A DNA stretch of 64,000 nt, from NCBI GenBank assembly GCA_963665005.2, contig CAXXTQ010000001.1, positions 248,001 through 312,000 on the forward strand. The letters are read 5' to 3'. The stretch's first letter is position 1, and every line of letters starts with the position of its first letter. This DNA comes from G963665005 sp963665005 (GTDB lineage: Bacteria; Bacillota; Clostridia; Christensenellales; SZUA-584). Below, piece after piece: positions 1-8,449 of the stretch. A model generated the notes under the pieces. That model was not told the DNA's origin. It was given only the letters and a program-made list of their open reading frames with translations, and searched no databases. A program made the translations under genes and the position numbers.

Positions 1-2111
1 ATTTCCCCTTCCCCATTAAAAATTTCTTCTCTGATCCTACTGCTTCCTATCTTTAAGTCTATTTCTCTTAACCAAGGATGCTCGGATTGAACTTCATTGT
101 TTAAAAAAACATTCTTTTTCGGTATAATCCCTCCCAGCATTGAACATTGTACAGAAATATCATCACTGACAACCCATTCGATAAACTTCGCTCCTAAATC
201 AGGTTCTCTAGAAAATTTATTAATTCCTAACAACCAACCACCCATCAGAGATACATTGCCCGGCATCGCATAATATTTAATATCATTTTCAATTTGTCCC
301 AGTTCTTTTTGATATCTTGAGATATGAAGATTATAGGTATTTATCATTGCAATATCATTATTTATAAATTCATTAATCTGTTCATCTTCCATAAAATTTA
401 CGCATTCCGGATATGAATATTTAAAACATTCGCATAAATTCTTTAATGCCTTTATGTTTTGAACAGAATATATTGATGTATCTTGGCCGGAAAACATTTT
501 CCCATTATAAGACCATTGCCTTGGAAGAAATTCTTCAATCAATCCAGTTGGTGCATATCCTAATATACATGTCCCGTATTTCGTTGGCGAATTATGATTA
601 AACTCTCTTGTAAAAAACTTAGATATTAAATTAAACTCTCTCCATGTACGGGGAATCTGCAATTCTATTCCATGCTTAATATAAAATTCTTTTTGAATCA
701 TTTTGTCTTCAAAAAGATTGCTTCTGCAAACAAGTATTTGACTGCCCACATCTACAGGAACAGCATAAATTTCTTTTTTATCAAACAAAACGGATTTTAT
801 TATGGATACATAGTTTGATGACAATTTATTGATATCTATTAAATCATTTAATTTAAATAAATATTTTTTATTTATCATAGTGGGCAACCAGGGCATATCA
901 ATCATATATACATCGTAATGGTTATTTTCATGTTGCCAATTTTCCATCATCTTTCTTCGCAGATCTTTTTGATTCATATAGTCATATTCTACATCAATGC
1001 CGGTTTTTTGTTTAAAATCGGGTAGTAACTTTATAAATGCCTGGCTCATTGGCGCATCAAGCAAAAGCGCTTTTATCTTTTTGCTGTTAGGTTTATTAAC
1101 CGGTTTGCAGCTCTTGTCATCAATATAGGATTTGTCATATAAATTATATAGATTATCCACTTTGACTTGTTGTGTATCAAAAACCAAAGGTGCGTCTATC
1201 TGCTCTAACAATAACTTTGCCGCTTCAATTCCACACTGTATTGCGTTTCTTCTTATTTTATATATATTTCCGTTCTCATTTCGTGTACACCAATTATCGC
1301 CGGACAAAGAATATACTTTTTTATTGCTATGCCCTAAAAAACTTAATACCTCATATAAGCTTTCTGCAATAAATTCATTTGATATAACAAAGCAATCAGG
1401 AATTTCTTTAATGTTTATTAAAATTTCTAATAGTTGTGCGAAAGCTCTCTCTTTGCTAAGGTCTACTTCATAACTATTGATCTTACTATTATCAAAATTT
1501 TCTTCATTAATTGCTTTTAAAAAGCCGGCCAAACAATCAGCCTCTGAGCCCATATATGTTGACCCTGTTATAAGGCAGACACTTTTCGAGCGCTCTTTAA
1601 TAATCTCTTTTGTTAGCAAATAAACTGTTCCTTCATTATCAAATTTCACAAAATTGCAGTCTTTATTTACAAGATAATGATCCAATAAAACTAATGGCCG
1701 CCTATATGAAATCAATTCATTAAAAAGATTTTCATTTATATTTGGAAGTACACAGATTATTCCTTTTACACCCAAATTTATTAAATCAACGATTTTTTGA
1801 GTACCGTCATTCTTGTTGTCTTTAATTCCTTTTATTATTAATTGGCATTTATTATCTTCAATAATTTGATTAATACCATTTAGCATTTGTCCATAATAAC
1901 CATTCATATGAGGAATAATAACTCCAATAAACATCATACTGTTATTTTTCAGGTTTTTCGCAAGCAAATTAGGGTGATAATTTAACTCTTTCATAACCTT
2001 AATAACTCTATTATAAATATCAATATTAACATTTTTTTTATTGTTAATAATATTTGATACTGTTGCTATAGAAACGTTTGCTAATCTTGCTACATCTTTT
2101 ATTGTTGCCAT
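1..2111 (-). CDS. LacI-type repressor fused to a solute-binding domain (partial, open at left edge)
   Basis: The frame is open from an ATG at 2111 to the window edge, so at least 703 residues are present and the C-terminus is missing. Residues 1-50 form a LacI helix-turn-helix (ATIKDVARLANVS, then VSNIINN). Residues 60-335 match the LacI/periplasmic-binding type 1 sensor fold (GVIIPHMNGYYGQML, VLLDHYL). From about residue 345 a second region reads like an ABC extracellular solute-binding protein of the MalE/UgpB class: DFKQKTGIDVEYDY, YDVYMIDMPWLPTM, PRTWREFNLISKFF, MPGNVSLMGGWLLGI. There is no signal peptide, so the binding domain should stay in the cytoplasm as a second ligand sensor. It is the last visible gene of the operon that starts at 15702 and is its obvious candidate regulator. 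A standard LacI protein is about 340 residues, so this one is at least twice normal length. Confidence 0.85.
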   Translation of the reverse strand, partial: MATIKDVARLANVSIATVSNIINNKKNVNIDIYNRVIKVMKELNYHPNLLAKNLKNNSMMFIGVIIPHMNGYYGQMLNGINQIIEDNKCQLIIKGIKDNKNDGTQKIVDLINLGVKGIICVLPNINENLFNELISYRRPLVLLDHYLVNKDCNFVKFDNEGTVYLLTKEIIKERSKSVCLITGSTYMGSEADCLAGFLKAINEENFDNSKINSYEVDLSKERAFAQLLEILINIKEIPDCFVISNEFIAESLYEVLSFLGHSNKKVYSLSGDNWCTRNENGNIYKIRRNAIQCGIEAAKLLLEQIDAPLVFDTQQVKVDNLYNLYDKSYIDDKSCKPVNKPNSKKIKALLLDAPMSQAFIKLLPDFKQKTGIDVEYDYMNQKDLRRKMMENWQHENNHYDVYMIDMPWLPTMINKKYLFKLNDLIDINKLSSNYVSIIKSVLFDKKEIYAVPVDVGSQILVCRSNLFEDKMIQKEFYIKHGIELQIPRTWREFNLISKFFTREFNHNSPTKYGTCILGYAPTGLIEEFLPRQWSYNGKMFSGQDTSIYSVQNIKALKNLCECFKYSYPECVNFMEDEQINEFINNDIAMINTYNLHISRYQKELGQIENDIKYYAMPGNVSLMGGWLLGINKFSREPDLGAKFIEWVVSDDISVQCSMLGGIIPKKNVFLNNEVQSEHPWLREIDLKIGSSRIREEIFNGEGE

Positions 2112-2140
2112 TATCCCTCTTCCTTAACTTTAATAATATA

Positions 2141-2569
2141 TTACTCTAAATTAACAACGCCTTTTCTTAACACTAGATTGCCATCCGGTTCCCCCGTTAT
2201 AACAGCTGCAAAAGCACGTTTGGTTCTTTTATAAAAGACGTACCTTTCCATAGGTTCAAAATCAATAAAGCCATTGTTAAATTTTCTTATAATTTTTCTA
2301 TATTCTTCCCAGTTTTCCGGCTCAGGCGCATCATTTTCTACCGGCGCCATAATAGCTACAGGCACTTGAACAAAAGTATCTAGCGGAAAGAATTCCAGAA
2401 TCGCTTCCAACAAGTTTCCAAGCGATACTCCGTCTGCACGTATTACATTAGCATTACATGAATCTGCCGGAAAATCAGCGTCCGCTAATACTATTTCGTC
2501 TCCATGGCCCATTTTCATAAGTGTCGATATTAATTCCGGTGAAATGCATGCCGGTATATTCTTTAACAT
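2141..2569 (-). CDS. fucU: RbsD/FucU family sugar mutarotase
   Basis: At 142 residues the protein has the usual length of the L-fucose mutarotase / D-ribose pyranase family. These cytoplasmic enzymes interconvert anomers of a newly imported sugar so that the isomerase gets the right form. The N-terminus carries the family pattern IPACISPELISTLMKMGHGDEIVLADADFP, split here as the MGHGD catalytic His/Asp region and the ADFPADS loop; the C-terminal YVFYKRTKRAFAAV region supplies the conserved tyrosine. FucU is favoured over RbsD because of the DGVSLGNLLEAIL segment, but the exact sugar is not certain. It lies between the alcohol dehydrogenase and the LacI-fusion gene in the region 1 operon. The fit with a deoxyhexose route agrees with the two fucose-isomerase-like genes and the rhamnosidase upstream. 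Confidence 0.85.
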   Translation of the reverse strand: MLKNIPACISPELISTLMKMGHGDEIVLADADFPADSCNANVIRADGVSLGNLLEAILEFFPLDTFVQVPVAIMAPVENDAPEPENWEEYRKIIRKFNNGFIDFEPMERYVFYKRTKRAFAAVITGEPDGNLVLRKGVVNLE

Positions 2570-2593
2570 ATTATATACCTACTTTCTTAATAA

Positions 2594-3718
2594 TTAAATC
2601 CATGGGTTTATTACGGCTTTTACTATATCCTTTCCGTGTATTTTCTCTCCGCTCCTAATTTTCGCGAGAACATCCTGTACGGCTTCTAAAGGCAAGGTAT
2701 GAGTAATCAGCTTCGTTATGGGAATTCTATCATCCGATATAATGGGCAGGGCACGGACAAAATGTTCAGCCTCATTATCAAAACTACCGATAATTTTTAT
2801 TCCCTTTTCAAGCAGGTGCTTACAGGGATTAAACTGCATTGTTCCAGTATCGACAAAATTACCGACTTCAACAAATGTTCCGCTTGGCCTCACAAAATCC
2901 AGACTTTCTTCAAAAGCCTTGGGAGAACCAACAGTATTGAATACTACATCTGCACCATATCCGCTTAACGAAGAATCTTTAATCAACTTCATAACATCGT
3001 CATTCTCAGGAATATCTTCACGACAAATTGCAATATCTGCGCCCATCTCTTTTGCCAGGTCAACTCTTAGCCTGTTCTTTCGACCTATTGCAATGACTTT
3101 AGAAGCGCCGCAGATTTTTGCGCAGGCTACAGTCAATAAACCGATCGGCCCAACTCCTTGTATTGCAACTGTATCGCCGGGCTTAATCTGTGCATGCAGC
3201 ATTGCATGTACAACGACTGCCATAGGCTCTAAGAATACGCCCCTTTCTGCTGTCGTATCTAATTTTAATACAACAGAATTAGGATCGTGAATATACAAGT
3301 ATTCGGCATACCCCCCGGTAAAATGCGGTTCTTGGTCAGCATTCGGCCATGTCCCATATGTCTTCCAGTCAATACATTTCTCGGGTGTTTTTGCTATTGT
3401 ACAAAAGTAGCACTTATGACAATGTATCGCCGGGATAACACTTATCCTGTCCCCTATCTTTAATGGTTTTCCAATGTAATCACTTTTTGCCTGAGGCCCA
3501 AGGTCTGCTACTGTTCCCACGATCTCATGCCCTAAACTAATTGGGTACGGCAAGCCTATGTCTTCACTGTCCCAAGTATGAAGATCTGTACCACAGACTC
3601 CGCACAGCTCTATTTTCATTAGAATACCTTTCGAATTCATTTCGGGTATCGGGTATTCTCCAATAACAAAATTTCCTTTTGGTTTGTCTAATAAACTTGC
3701 TTTAGCAAATTGTTGCAT
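2594..3718 (-). CDS. Zinc-dependent medium-chain alcohol/polyol dehydrogenase
   Basis: A 374-residue medium-chain dehydrogenase/reductase. The catalytic zinc site is visible as CGVCGTDLH near residue 40 and GHE near residue 64. The structural zinc lobe has its four cysteines in CHKCYFCTIAKTPEKC, and the NAD(P) Rossmann motif GVGPIGL is near residue 189. This arrangement is typical of sorbitol, threonine and sugar-alcohol dehydrogenases, which oxidise a secondary hydroxyl with NAD(P). The start ATG has AAGGAGATAAGT in front of it. The gene sits 10 bp after the SIS-domain gene and 24 bp before fucU, so all three should be co-transcribed. The substrate is probably an intermediate of the operon's sugar and cannot be named. 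Confidence 0.85.
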   Translation of the reverse strand: MQQFAKASLLDKPKGNFVIGEYPIPEMNSKGILMKIELCGVCGTDLHTWDSEDIGLPYPISLGHEIVGTVADLGPQAKSDYIGKPLKIGDRISVIPAIHCHKCYFCTIAKTPEKCIDWKTYGTWPNADQEPHFTGGYAEYLYIHDPNSVVLKLDTTAERGVFLEPMAVVVHAMLHAQIKPGDTVAIQGVGPIGLLTVACAKICGASKVIAIGRKNRLRVDLAKEMGADIAICREDIPENDDVMKLIKDSSLSGYGADVVFNTVGSPKAFEESLDFVRPSGTFVEVGNFVDTGTMQFNPCKHLLEKGIKIIGSFDNEAEHFVRALPIISDDRIPITKLITHTLPLEAVQDVLAKIRSGEKIHGKDIVKAVINPWI

Positions 3719-3728
3719 ACTTATCTCC

Positions 3729-4307
3729 TTAATCTTGATTCATCTCCATATATCCGTCTAAATTTGTATGTCGCTCTGCCATTTTTTCGGCTGTAATATT
3801 CAACCTATCCATGAGCAGCTGAATAATAATGTCTTCAAAAATAAATATTGTCTGCTCAAACAAGGCTGCCATTGGCTGAATCGACGGGATTTCTCCCTTT
3901 CTTCCTTTATGTACCTGTCCCGGAAGCCTGACAGTAAAATCACACAGCTCACTCCATTTCGAATCGGGTTGAGCTGTAATTGCGATAACTTTTGCTCCGG
4001 CTTTTTTTGCAAGATCCATTACAAGATATCCCACAGCCGTACATGCAGCGTTTACAATCAGCAAATCTCCCGGCCCAATATTCGGGCATGTCGTATCATA
4101 CACAACATGAGCATCCAGGCCCATATGCATTAAACGCATTACAAAAGCTCTAACTGCGCATTTCATGCGCCCCATGCCAAACACTTGTATACATTTTGCA
4201 TCAGCGATAGCCTTCAACAGTTTCTCAACTTCTTGTTCATCGACAGATTTTAATACTTGCTCATGTTCTTTTAATATATCAGGCATAATATCACTGTATC
4301 TAACCAT
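3729..4307 (-). CDS. SIS-domain protein, 6-phospho-3-hexuloisomerase-like
   Basis: A single SIS domain of 192 residues closest in layout to HxlB (6-phospho-3-hexuloisomerase): an N-terminal helix, VFGMGRMKCAVRAFVMRLMHMG, then TTCPNIGPGDLLIVNAACTAV and VIAITAQPDSKWSEL (motifs given in short pieces). SIS domains bind phosphosugars and many are aldose-ketose isomerases. An oddity is that the phosphate loop usually written SGSGxT in HxlB and GutQ proteins is NAACTAV here, so the ligand or the activity may differ. AAGGAGG precedes the ATG at 4307. It lies between the aminotransferase-fold gene and the dehydrogenase and probably acts on a phosphorylated or amino sugar made by them; that assignment is inference. 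Confidence 0.75.
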   Translation of the reverse strand: MVRYSDIMPDILKEHEQVLKSVDEQEVEKLLKAIADAKCIQVFGMGRMKCAVRAFVMRLMHMGLDAHVVYDTTCPNIGPGDLLIVNAACTAVGYLVMDLAKKAGAKVIAITAQPDSKWSELCDFTVRLPGQVHKGRKGEIPSIQPMAALFEQTIFIFEDIIIQLLMDRLNITAEKMAERHTNLDGYMEMNQD

Positions 4308-4361
4308 ATAAGAAATACCTCCTTTGATGTTTTATCGAGAAGGAGAAAAGACTCCATCTCA

Positions 4362-5693
4362 TTAAATAACTCTTGTCTCTCCCGGCATCGTTGGGAATTC
4401 TATTGTTTTAGAATATTCAATAACCTCATCAAGATTATCAAACACCTTATTAAATGCTTCTGCTATCTGCTGCATTAATTCTGTTCCGTTTGGAGGATAT
4501 ATCGGCTTGATGCAGAACGAACGATCAAACATATCTACTGTTACAGGGTAATCAAACGGATCATATTTTATATTTCTAGACTCTTCCCGAACATATGCAC
4601 ATTCCCAAGGGCATCCTTTTCCATATGCGCTTTTATTCAAAAAAATTTTTTGTGCAGGAACAGGCATATTGTGCCATTCGAATACAGAAACACCTTCTTC
4701 TGCAAGGGCAAGCTGAATAGCCCATCTAAAGCGTTTTACGTGTACTTCTGTAATCCCCAATTGTTCCGGAAACAGGCTGACTTTATAAAGATGATTGCTC
4801 GTCTTATAGCCTTCCGGTATCGGAAGCGGTTTTACCCCTTTAATTTTTGAAAGTTCTGCGTTTAAATAATTGCAGTTAACTTCACGATCATATTGAAGCT
4901 TATCATATCTTTTCAACATTGATCTGCATAAAGCATCGCCCATCTCATTATTCCTGTAATTAAATCCCATGCGCTGCGCATCATACAAGCGAATTGACCC
5001 CTTTGGAATCTTATTCTCACCAAACATACTCATCGAACGAGCCTTTTCATAAAGTTCAAAGTCGTTAGTTGTAACGATACCTCCTTCGCCAGCGGGGAGG
5101 TTCTTGCTTCCATTCAGGCTGAAAGCTGCGATATCGCCAATGGTCCCACATTTTTTACCCTTATACTCTGAACCTGCTGCCTGGGCTGCATCCTCTATAA
5201 CCTTAAGATTATATTTTTTTGCAATCGCGTTTATCTTGTCCATATCGGCAGGCAATCCATGAACATGCACAGGTAACAATGCTTTTGTTGCGCTGTTTAT
5301 TTTAGCCTCGATTAAATCCGGATTAATATTATAAGTTTCCGGATCAATATCAACAAATACAGGAATTGCATTTTGAGCCAGCACCGCCTGAGAAGTAGCC
5401 CAAAAACTGTATGCCGTTGTTATGACTTCATCACCCGGCTCAATATCGCAGGCATTAACACATGCATGCAACGCGGCTGTACCAGAATTTACAACAAGTG
5501 CGTACTTTGCGCCAATATACTCCGCAAAATCATTTTGAAGCCCCGTCACTTCTTCTTCCATCGGGCCCCATAGGATGCCTCTGTCCAGCACCTTCATGAC
5601 CGCATCTTTATCATCCTGCGTAATAATTGGCCATCCCTTTTCCAAACCTTTTGAAACCGTTTTGCTTCCTCCATTTATAGCTAATTTCGCCAA
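4362..5693 (-). CDS. DegT/DnrJ/EryC1/StrS family PLP aminotransferase-fold enzyme
   Basis: A 443-residue member of the DegT/StrS family of sugar aminotransferases. The PLP lysine is in SLNGSKNLPAGEGG, the cofactor pocket in NSGTAALHACV, and the aspartate that contacts the pyridine nitrogen in KVIEDAAQAAGSEYKG. Family members transfer an amino group to keto-sugars; a few do dehydration or work in the catabolic direction. The start is TTG at 5693, chosen because GGAGG lies seven bases upstream and no ATG is well placed. A sugar aminotransferase in an uptake and breakdown operon is unusual and suggests the substrate is an amino- or keto-deoxy sugar. It is followed by a 54 bp gap and then the SIS-domain gene. 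Confidence 0.8.
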   Translation of the reverse strand: MAKLAINGGSKTVSKGLEKGWPIITQDDKDAVMKVLDRGILWGPMEEEVTGLQNDFAEYIGAKYALVVNSGTAALHACVNACDIEPGDEVITTAYSFWATSQAVLAQNAIPVFVDIDPETYNINPDLIEAKINSATKALLPVHVHGLPADMDKINAIAKKYNLKVIEDAAQAAGSEYKGKKCGTIGDIAAFSLNGSKNLPAGEGGIVTTNDFELYEKARSMSMFGENKIPKGSIRLYDAQRMGFNYRNNEMGDALCRSMLKRYDKLQYDREVNCNYLNAELSKIKGVKPLPIPEGYKTSNHLYKVSLFPEQLGITEVHVKRFRWAIQLALAEEGVSVFEWHNMPVPAQKIFLNKSAYGKGCPWECAYVREESRNIKYDPFDYPVTVDMFDRSFCIKPIYPPNGTELMQQIAEAFNKVFDNLDEVIEYSKTIEFPTMPGETRVI

Positions 5694-5768
5694 AATAATC
5701 CCTCCATATATAATATTTATATTAGTATTACATTCTGCAGAAATGCCTGCCCGGCTCTCCTAAAATGT

Positions 5769-7097
5769 TTATACACCAACAATCGTCATTGGTATCTTTA
5801 AAAATGAACTAAGAGTTTTAAAACATTCTATATAATCTCCTTCCATTCCGACCCAATGATGGCCTGCTCCGCATTTGCTTATATTCTGCAGCACATCCCG
5901 AACATTCGTTTTGAATTTTAGTCTGAGGGGGTTGCCGCAATATCCGGAATCTTCTATACTTCTTGTACCAGACATGGCCGCCATTCTCAATCCGCCCGGC
6001 TCAGTCATCAAATTAATTAATGTGACTTCCCCTTGCATCTCGGTGTTATATATCACGCCTATACCATCGTTTGTCTCAGCTGAAGCGCACAAACATATAT
6101 CCTTAGAATCTGCCGCCAAAGAAAATCCACCCGCGCCGCAATGTGAAAACATAATTTCATTTTTGTCCGTATACATCTTTAGAAAATCCCCGTTAAACGC
6201 CGCTTTACCGGTAAGTTGTTCAATAATATACATCATTATCGTAGCATGCAGATCACCTTCACAACCCGCCCCTATCAATTCATCATTTAACAGCGCGACC
6301 GCTAAACAAATTTTTGCTTTTAGCAACGGAAAACAATTTATTGATATTGCATCAAGCCCATATTTTGATATCAATTCCTTTACCGCCAGATAATTTGTAA
6401 CAGAAACGATTCCGTCGATTTCATCGGCCTTTATTAACCCGACCTTCTCTTTAATTTCTTTCCATGTTTTTTTGACTTTTTCATCATCAATATGTTCTGC
6501 AATATCATAAAATTCTTCAATCGGGAAATTTTTAATACTAACTCCCAATTTTTCTTTTATTACAAATTCATCAGCTGCCATACTAAACATAACAGAGGGT
6601 TTGCCTCCGGTATATCCAACCTGAGCATTTGAAAGTAAATTCCTTATCATAGCCGCATCTGCAAATGACTTGAGTTTTTTTAATATATGTTCATCATTTA
6701 TTTCACCGGCACCGATTTCAAAATCGTATCCGAGATTCACAAGTGATGCGCAAATCAGCGGTCCGCTGACAAGCGCAATACAATTTACTTCTCTCTCAAT
6801 GATCCATAAAAACACAGGCTTATCACATTTCATCAGAATATCAATCACAAAATAGTCAGGTATAAATGTAGTAACAACCGCGACTATACAATCAATGTTT
6901 TGTTCGTCGAATTCAATTCCAATCTTTTGCGCATCATTTGTTGTGCTGACTATTACTGATGCTGTTACGACATCATATTCCTTATTTAATGAACTTGATG
7001 CTTCATCAAATTTACCTGCACTTAATTCTTCCCCGAAATTAAAACCGGGAAAAGATAATGCAACAATTCCAAGTTTTGGTTTTCTCTTTTGTAACAT
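5769..7097 (-). CDS. L-fucose/L-arabinose isomerase-like protein (paralogue A)
   Basis: A 442-residue cytoplasmic protein related to the C-terminal part of the L-fucose isomerase family. Candidate metal ligands are Glu280 (GAGCEGD), Asp304 (AFNGDF), His319 (FSHCGAGG) and the His413-His414 pair (GAGHHWVG), which mirror the Glu/Asp/His set of FucI and AraA. Such enzymes convert an aldose to a ketose with Mn2+. The ATG at 7097 is preferred over an upstream one because AAGGAG lies nine bases before it. It follows a clear paralogue (7111-8445) by 13 bp. At 442 residues it is shorter than FucI (about 590), with a reduced N-terminal region. The substrate is unknown; a deoxyhexose fits the neighbourhood. 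Confidence 0.75.
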   Translation of the reverse strand: MLQKRKPKLGIVALSFPGFNFGEELSAGKFDEASSSLNKEYDVVTASVIVSTTNDAQKIGIEFDEQNIDCIVAVVTTFIPDYFVIDILMKCDKPVFLWIIEREVNCIALVSGPLICASLVNLGYDFEIGAGEINDEHILKKLKSFADAAMIRNLLSNAQVGYTGGKPSVMFSMAADEFVIKEKLGVSIKNFPIEEFYDIAEHIDDEKVKKTWKEIKEKVGLIKADEIDGIVSVTNYLAVKELISKYGLDAISINCFPLLKAKICLAVALLNDELIGAGCEGDLHATIMMYIIEQLTGKAAFNGDFLKMYTDKNEIMFSHCGAGGFSLAADSKDICLCASAETNDGIGVIYNTEMQGEVTLINLMTEPGGLRMAAMSGTRSIEDSGYCGNPLRLKFKTNVRDVLQNISKCGAGHHWVGMEGDYIECFKTLSSFLKIPMTIVGV

Positions 7098-7110
7098 GCT
7101 GCAACGCTCC

Positions 7111-8445
7111 TTACTCTTCAATCAAATTAAACTTAATCCCTGTAAAACTGCACCACAATTCAAATACCTTAATATAGTCACCTTCAATAGCTACCCAATG
7201 GACTCCAGCTCCATGTTTACAGATATTTTTATATAGATTTTCAATCGATGTTTCAAATTTGATTCGCAAAGGATTGCCTATATAACCTGAGTTGTCTTTC
7301 ATGCTCTCTCCGGATATTACCGTCAGCCTCAACTCTTCCCGATTCGCAACCAGATTAAGCAAGGTAACTTTCCCTTTCATAGCTGTCTCGTAAAATACAC
7401 CTACCCCATCGTTTGTTTCAATAGACTTGCCAAGATTGATATCCTTAATATCACCTGCAAGAGAAAATCCGCCCGCACCGCAATGTGAAAATACTGCCGA
7501 ATTTTCGCCAGAAAACATCCTTAAAAAATCGCCGTTAAAAGCAGCTTTTCCTGTAAATTTTTCAACCATATACATCAGTATTGTAGCTAAAATATCCCCC
7601 TCACAGCCCGAAGCGTATAAATCATCATTCATCTTTGCAACAGCTAAACATACTTTTGCCTTTAAATTCGGAAAACAATTTAAACAAAGTGCATCTAAGT
7701 CATATTTATTTATTAATGATTTGCATCCCAAATAATATCCGCACGATTCATCTGCGTCCTCTTTATTGACATTGCTGCAATCTACCTGCTGGTTTAAACT
7801 ACTTAGCCAAGCTTGTTTATCCTTTTTATCAATACTATTTGCCGCTGCGTAAAATTCCTCTGTAGGAATGCTGATAACCCGAGCCCCCGTTTTCTGAACC
7901 AATGTAAGTTCATCGACACTTTGGCTCATCATCGTAGAAGCTCTTCCGCCAATAAACCCTATCTTGGCGCTTTTTAAAATATTATTTAACATTGCTGCTT
8001 TTGCAAAAATTCTTAACCTCTCCAATGTATAATTATCACCAATGTCGTCAGCGGAAATTTCATAGTCATGTTTAAGGTTATATAATGATGCAGTAATCAA
8101 AGCTCCGCAAACCAAAGGAATACAATGCAGTTCTCTGTCCACTACCCATAAAAACACAGGCTTCCTGCATTTTGACAGCAATTCTGTAATATAATAGTCA
8201 GCAACAAATGTCGTAATAACAGCTACTATACAATCAATATCCTTACATGCAAACTCGATTCCTATTTCTCTTGTATCATCTTGTGAAAAAGCCGCTTTTG
8301 ACGCAGGGATAACTTCGAACTCTTGTTTTTTCAATAAGCAAAGCATTTCTCCGAGTTTGTCTTCGCACATTTCATCTCCGAGATAATATCCGGGCAATGC
8401 CATTCCAATAACGCCGATTTTTGGCCTTCGAATACTGGTTTTCAT
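7111..8445 (-). CDS. L-fucose/L-arabinose isomerase-like protein (paralogue B)
   Basis: 444 residues, co-linear with paralogue A downstream and sharing its landmarks: DIDCIVAVITTFVADY, SGCEGDILATI, GKAAFNGDFLRM, VFSHCGAGGFSLAGD and GAGVHWVAIEGDY. The metal-type Glu, Asp and His are all kept, but the final motif has one His where paralogue A has two. The ATG at 8445 has GAGGTAG before it and starts four bases after the permease stop; the alternative start 21 bases upstream would overlap the permease. Two intact but diverged copies in tandem suggest either two substrates or a hetero-oligomer, not a decaying duplicate. The product should be a cytoplasmic aldose-ketose isomerase, by family. Confidence 0.75.
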   Translation of the reverse strand: MKTSIRRPKIGVIGMALPGYYLGDEMCEDKLGEMLCLLKKQEFEVIPASKAAFSQDDTREIGIEFACKDIDCIVAVITTFVADYYITELLSKCRKPVFLWVVDRELHCIPLVCGALITASLYNLKHDYEISADDIGDNYTLERLRIFAKAAMLNNILKSAKIGFIGGRASTMMSQSVDELTLVQKTGARVISIPTEEFYAAANSIDKKDKQAWLSSLNQQVDCSNVNKEDADESCGYYLGCKSLINKYDLDALCLNCFPNLKAKVCLAVAKMNDDLYASGCEGDILATILMYMVEKFTGKAAFNGDFLRMFSGENSAVFSHCGAGGFSLAGDIKDINLGKSIETNDGVGVFYETAMKGKVTLLNLVANREELRLTVISGESMKDNSGYIGNPLRIKFETSIENLYKNICKHGAGVHWVAIEGDYIKVFELWCSFTGIKFNLIEE

Positions 8446-8449
8446 TATT

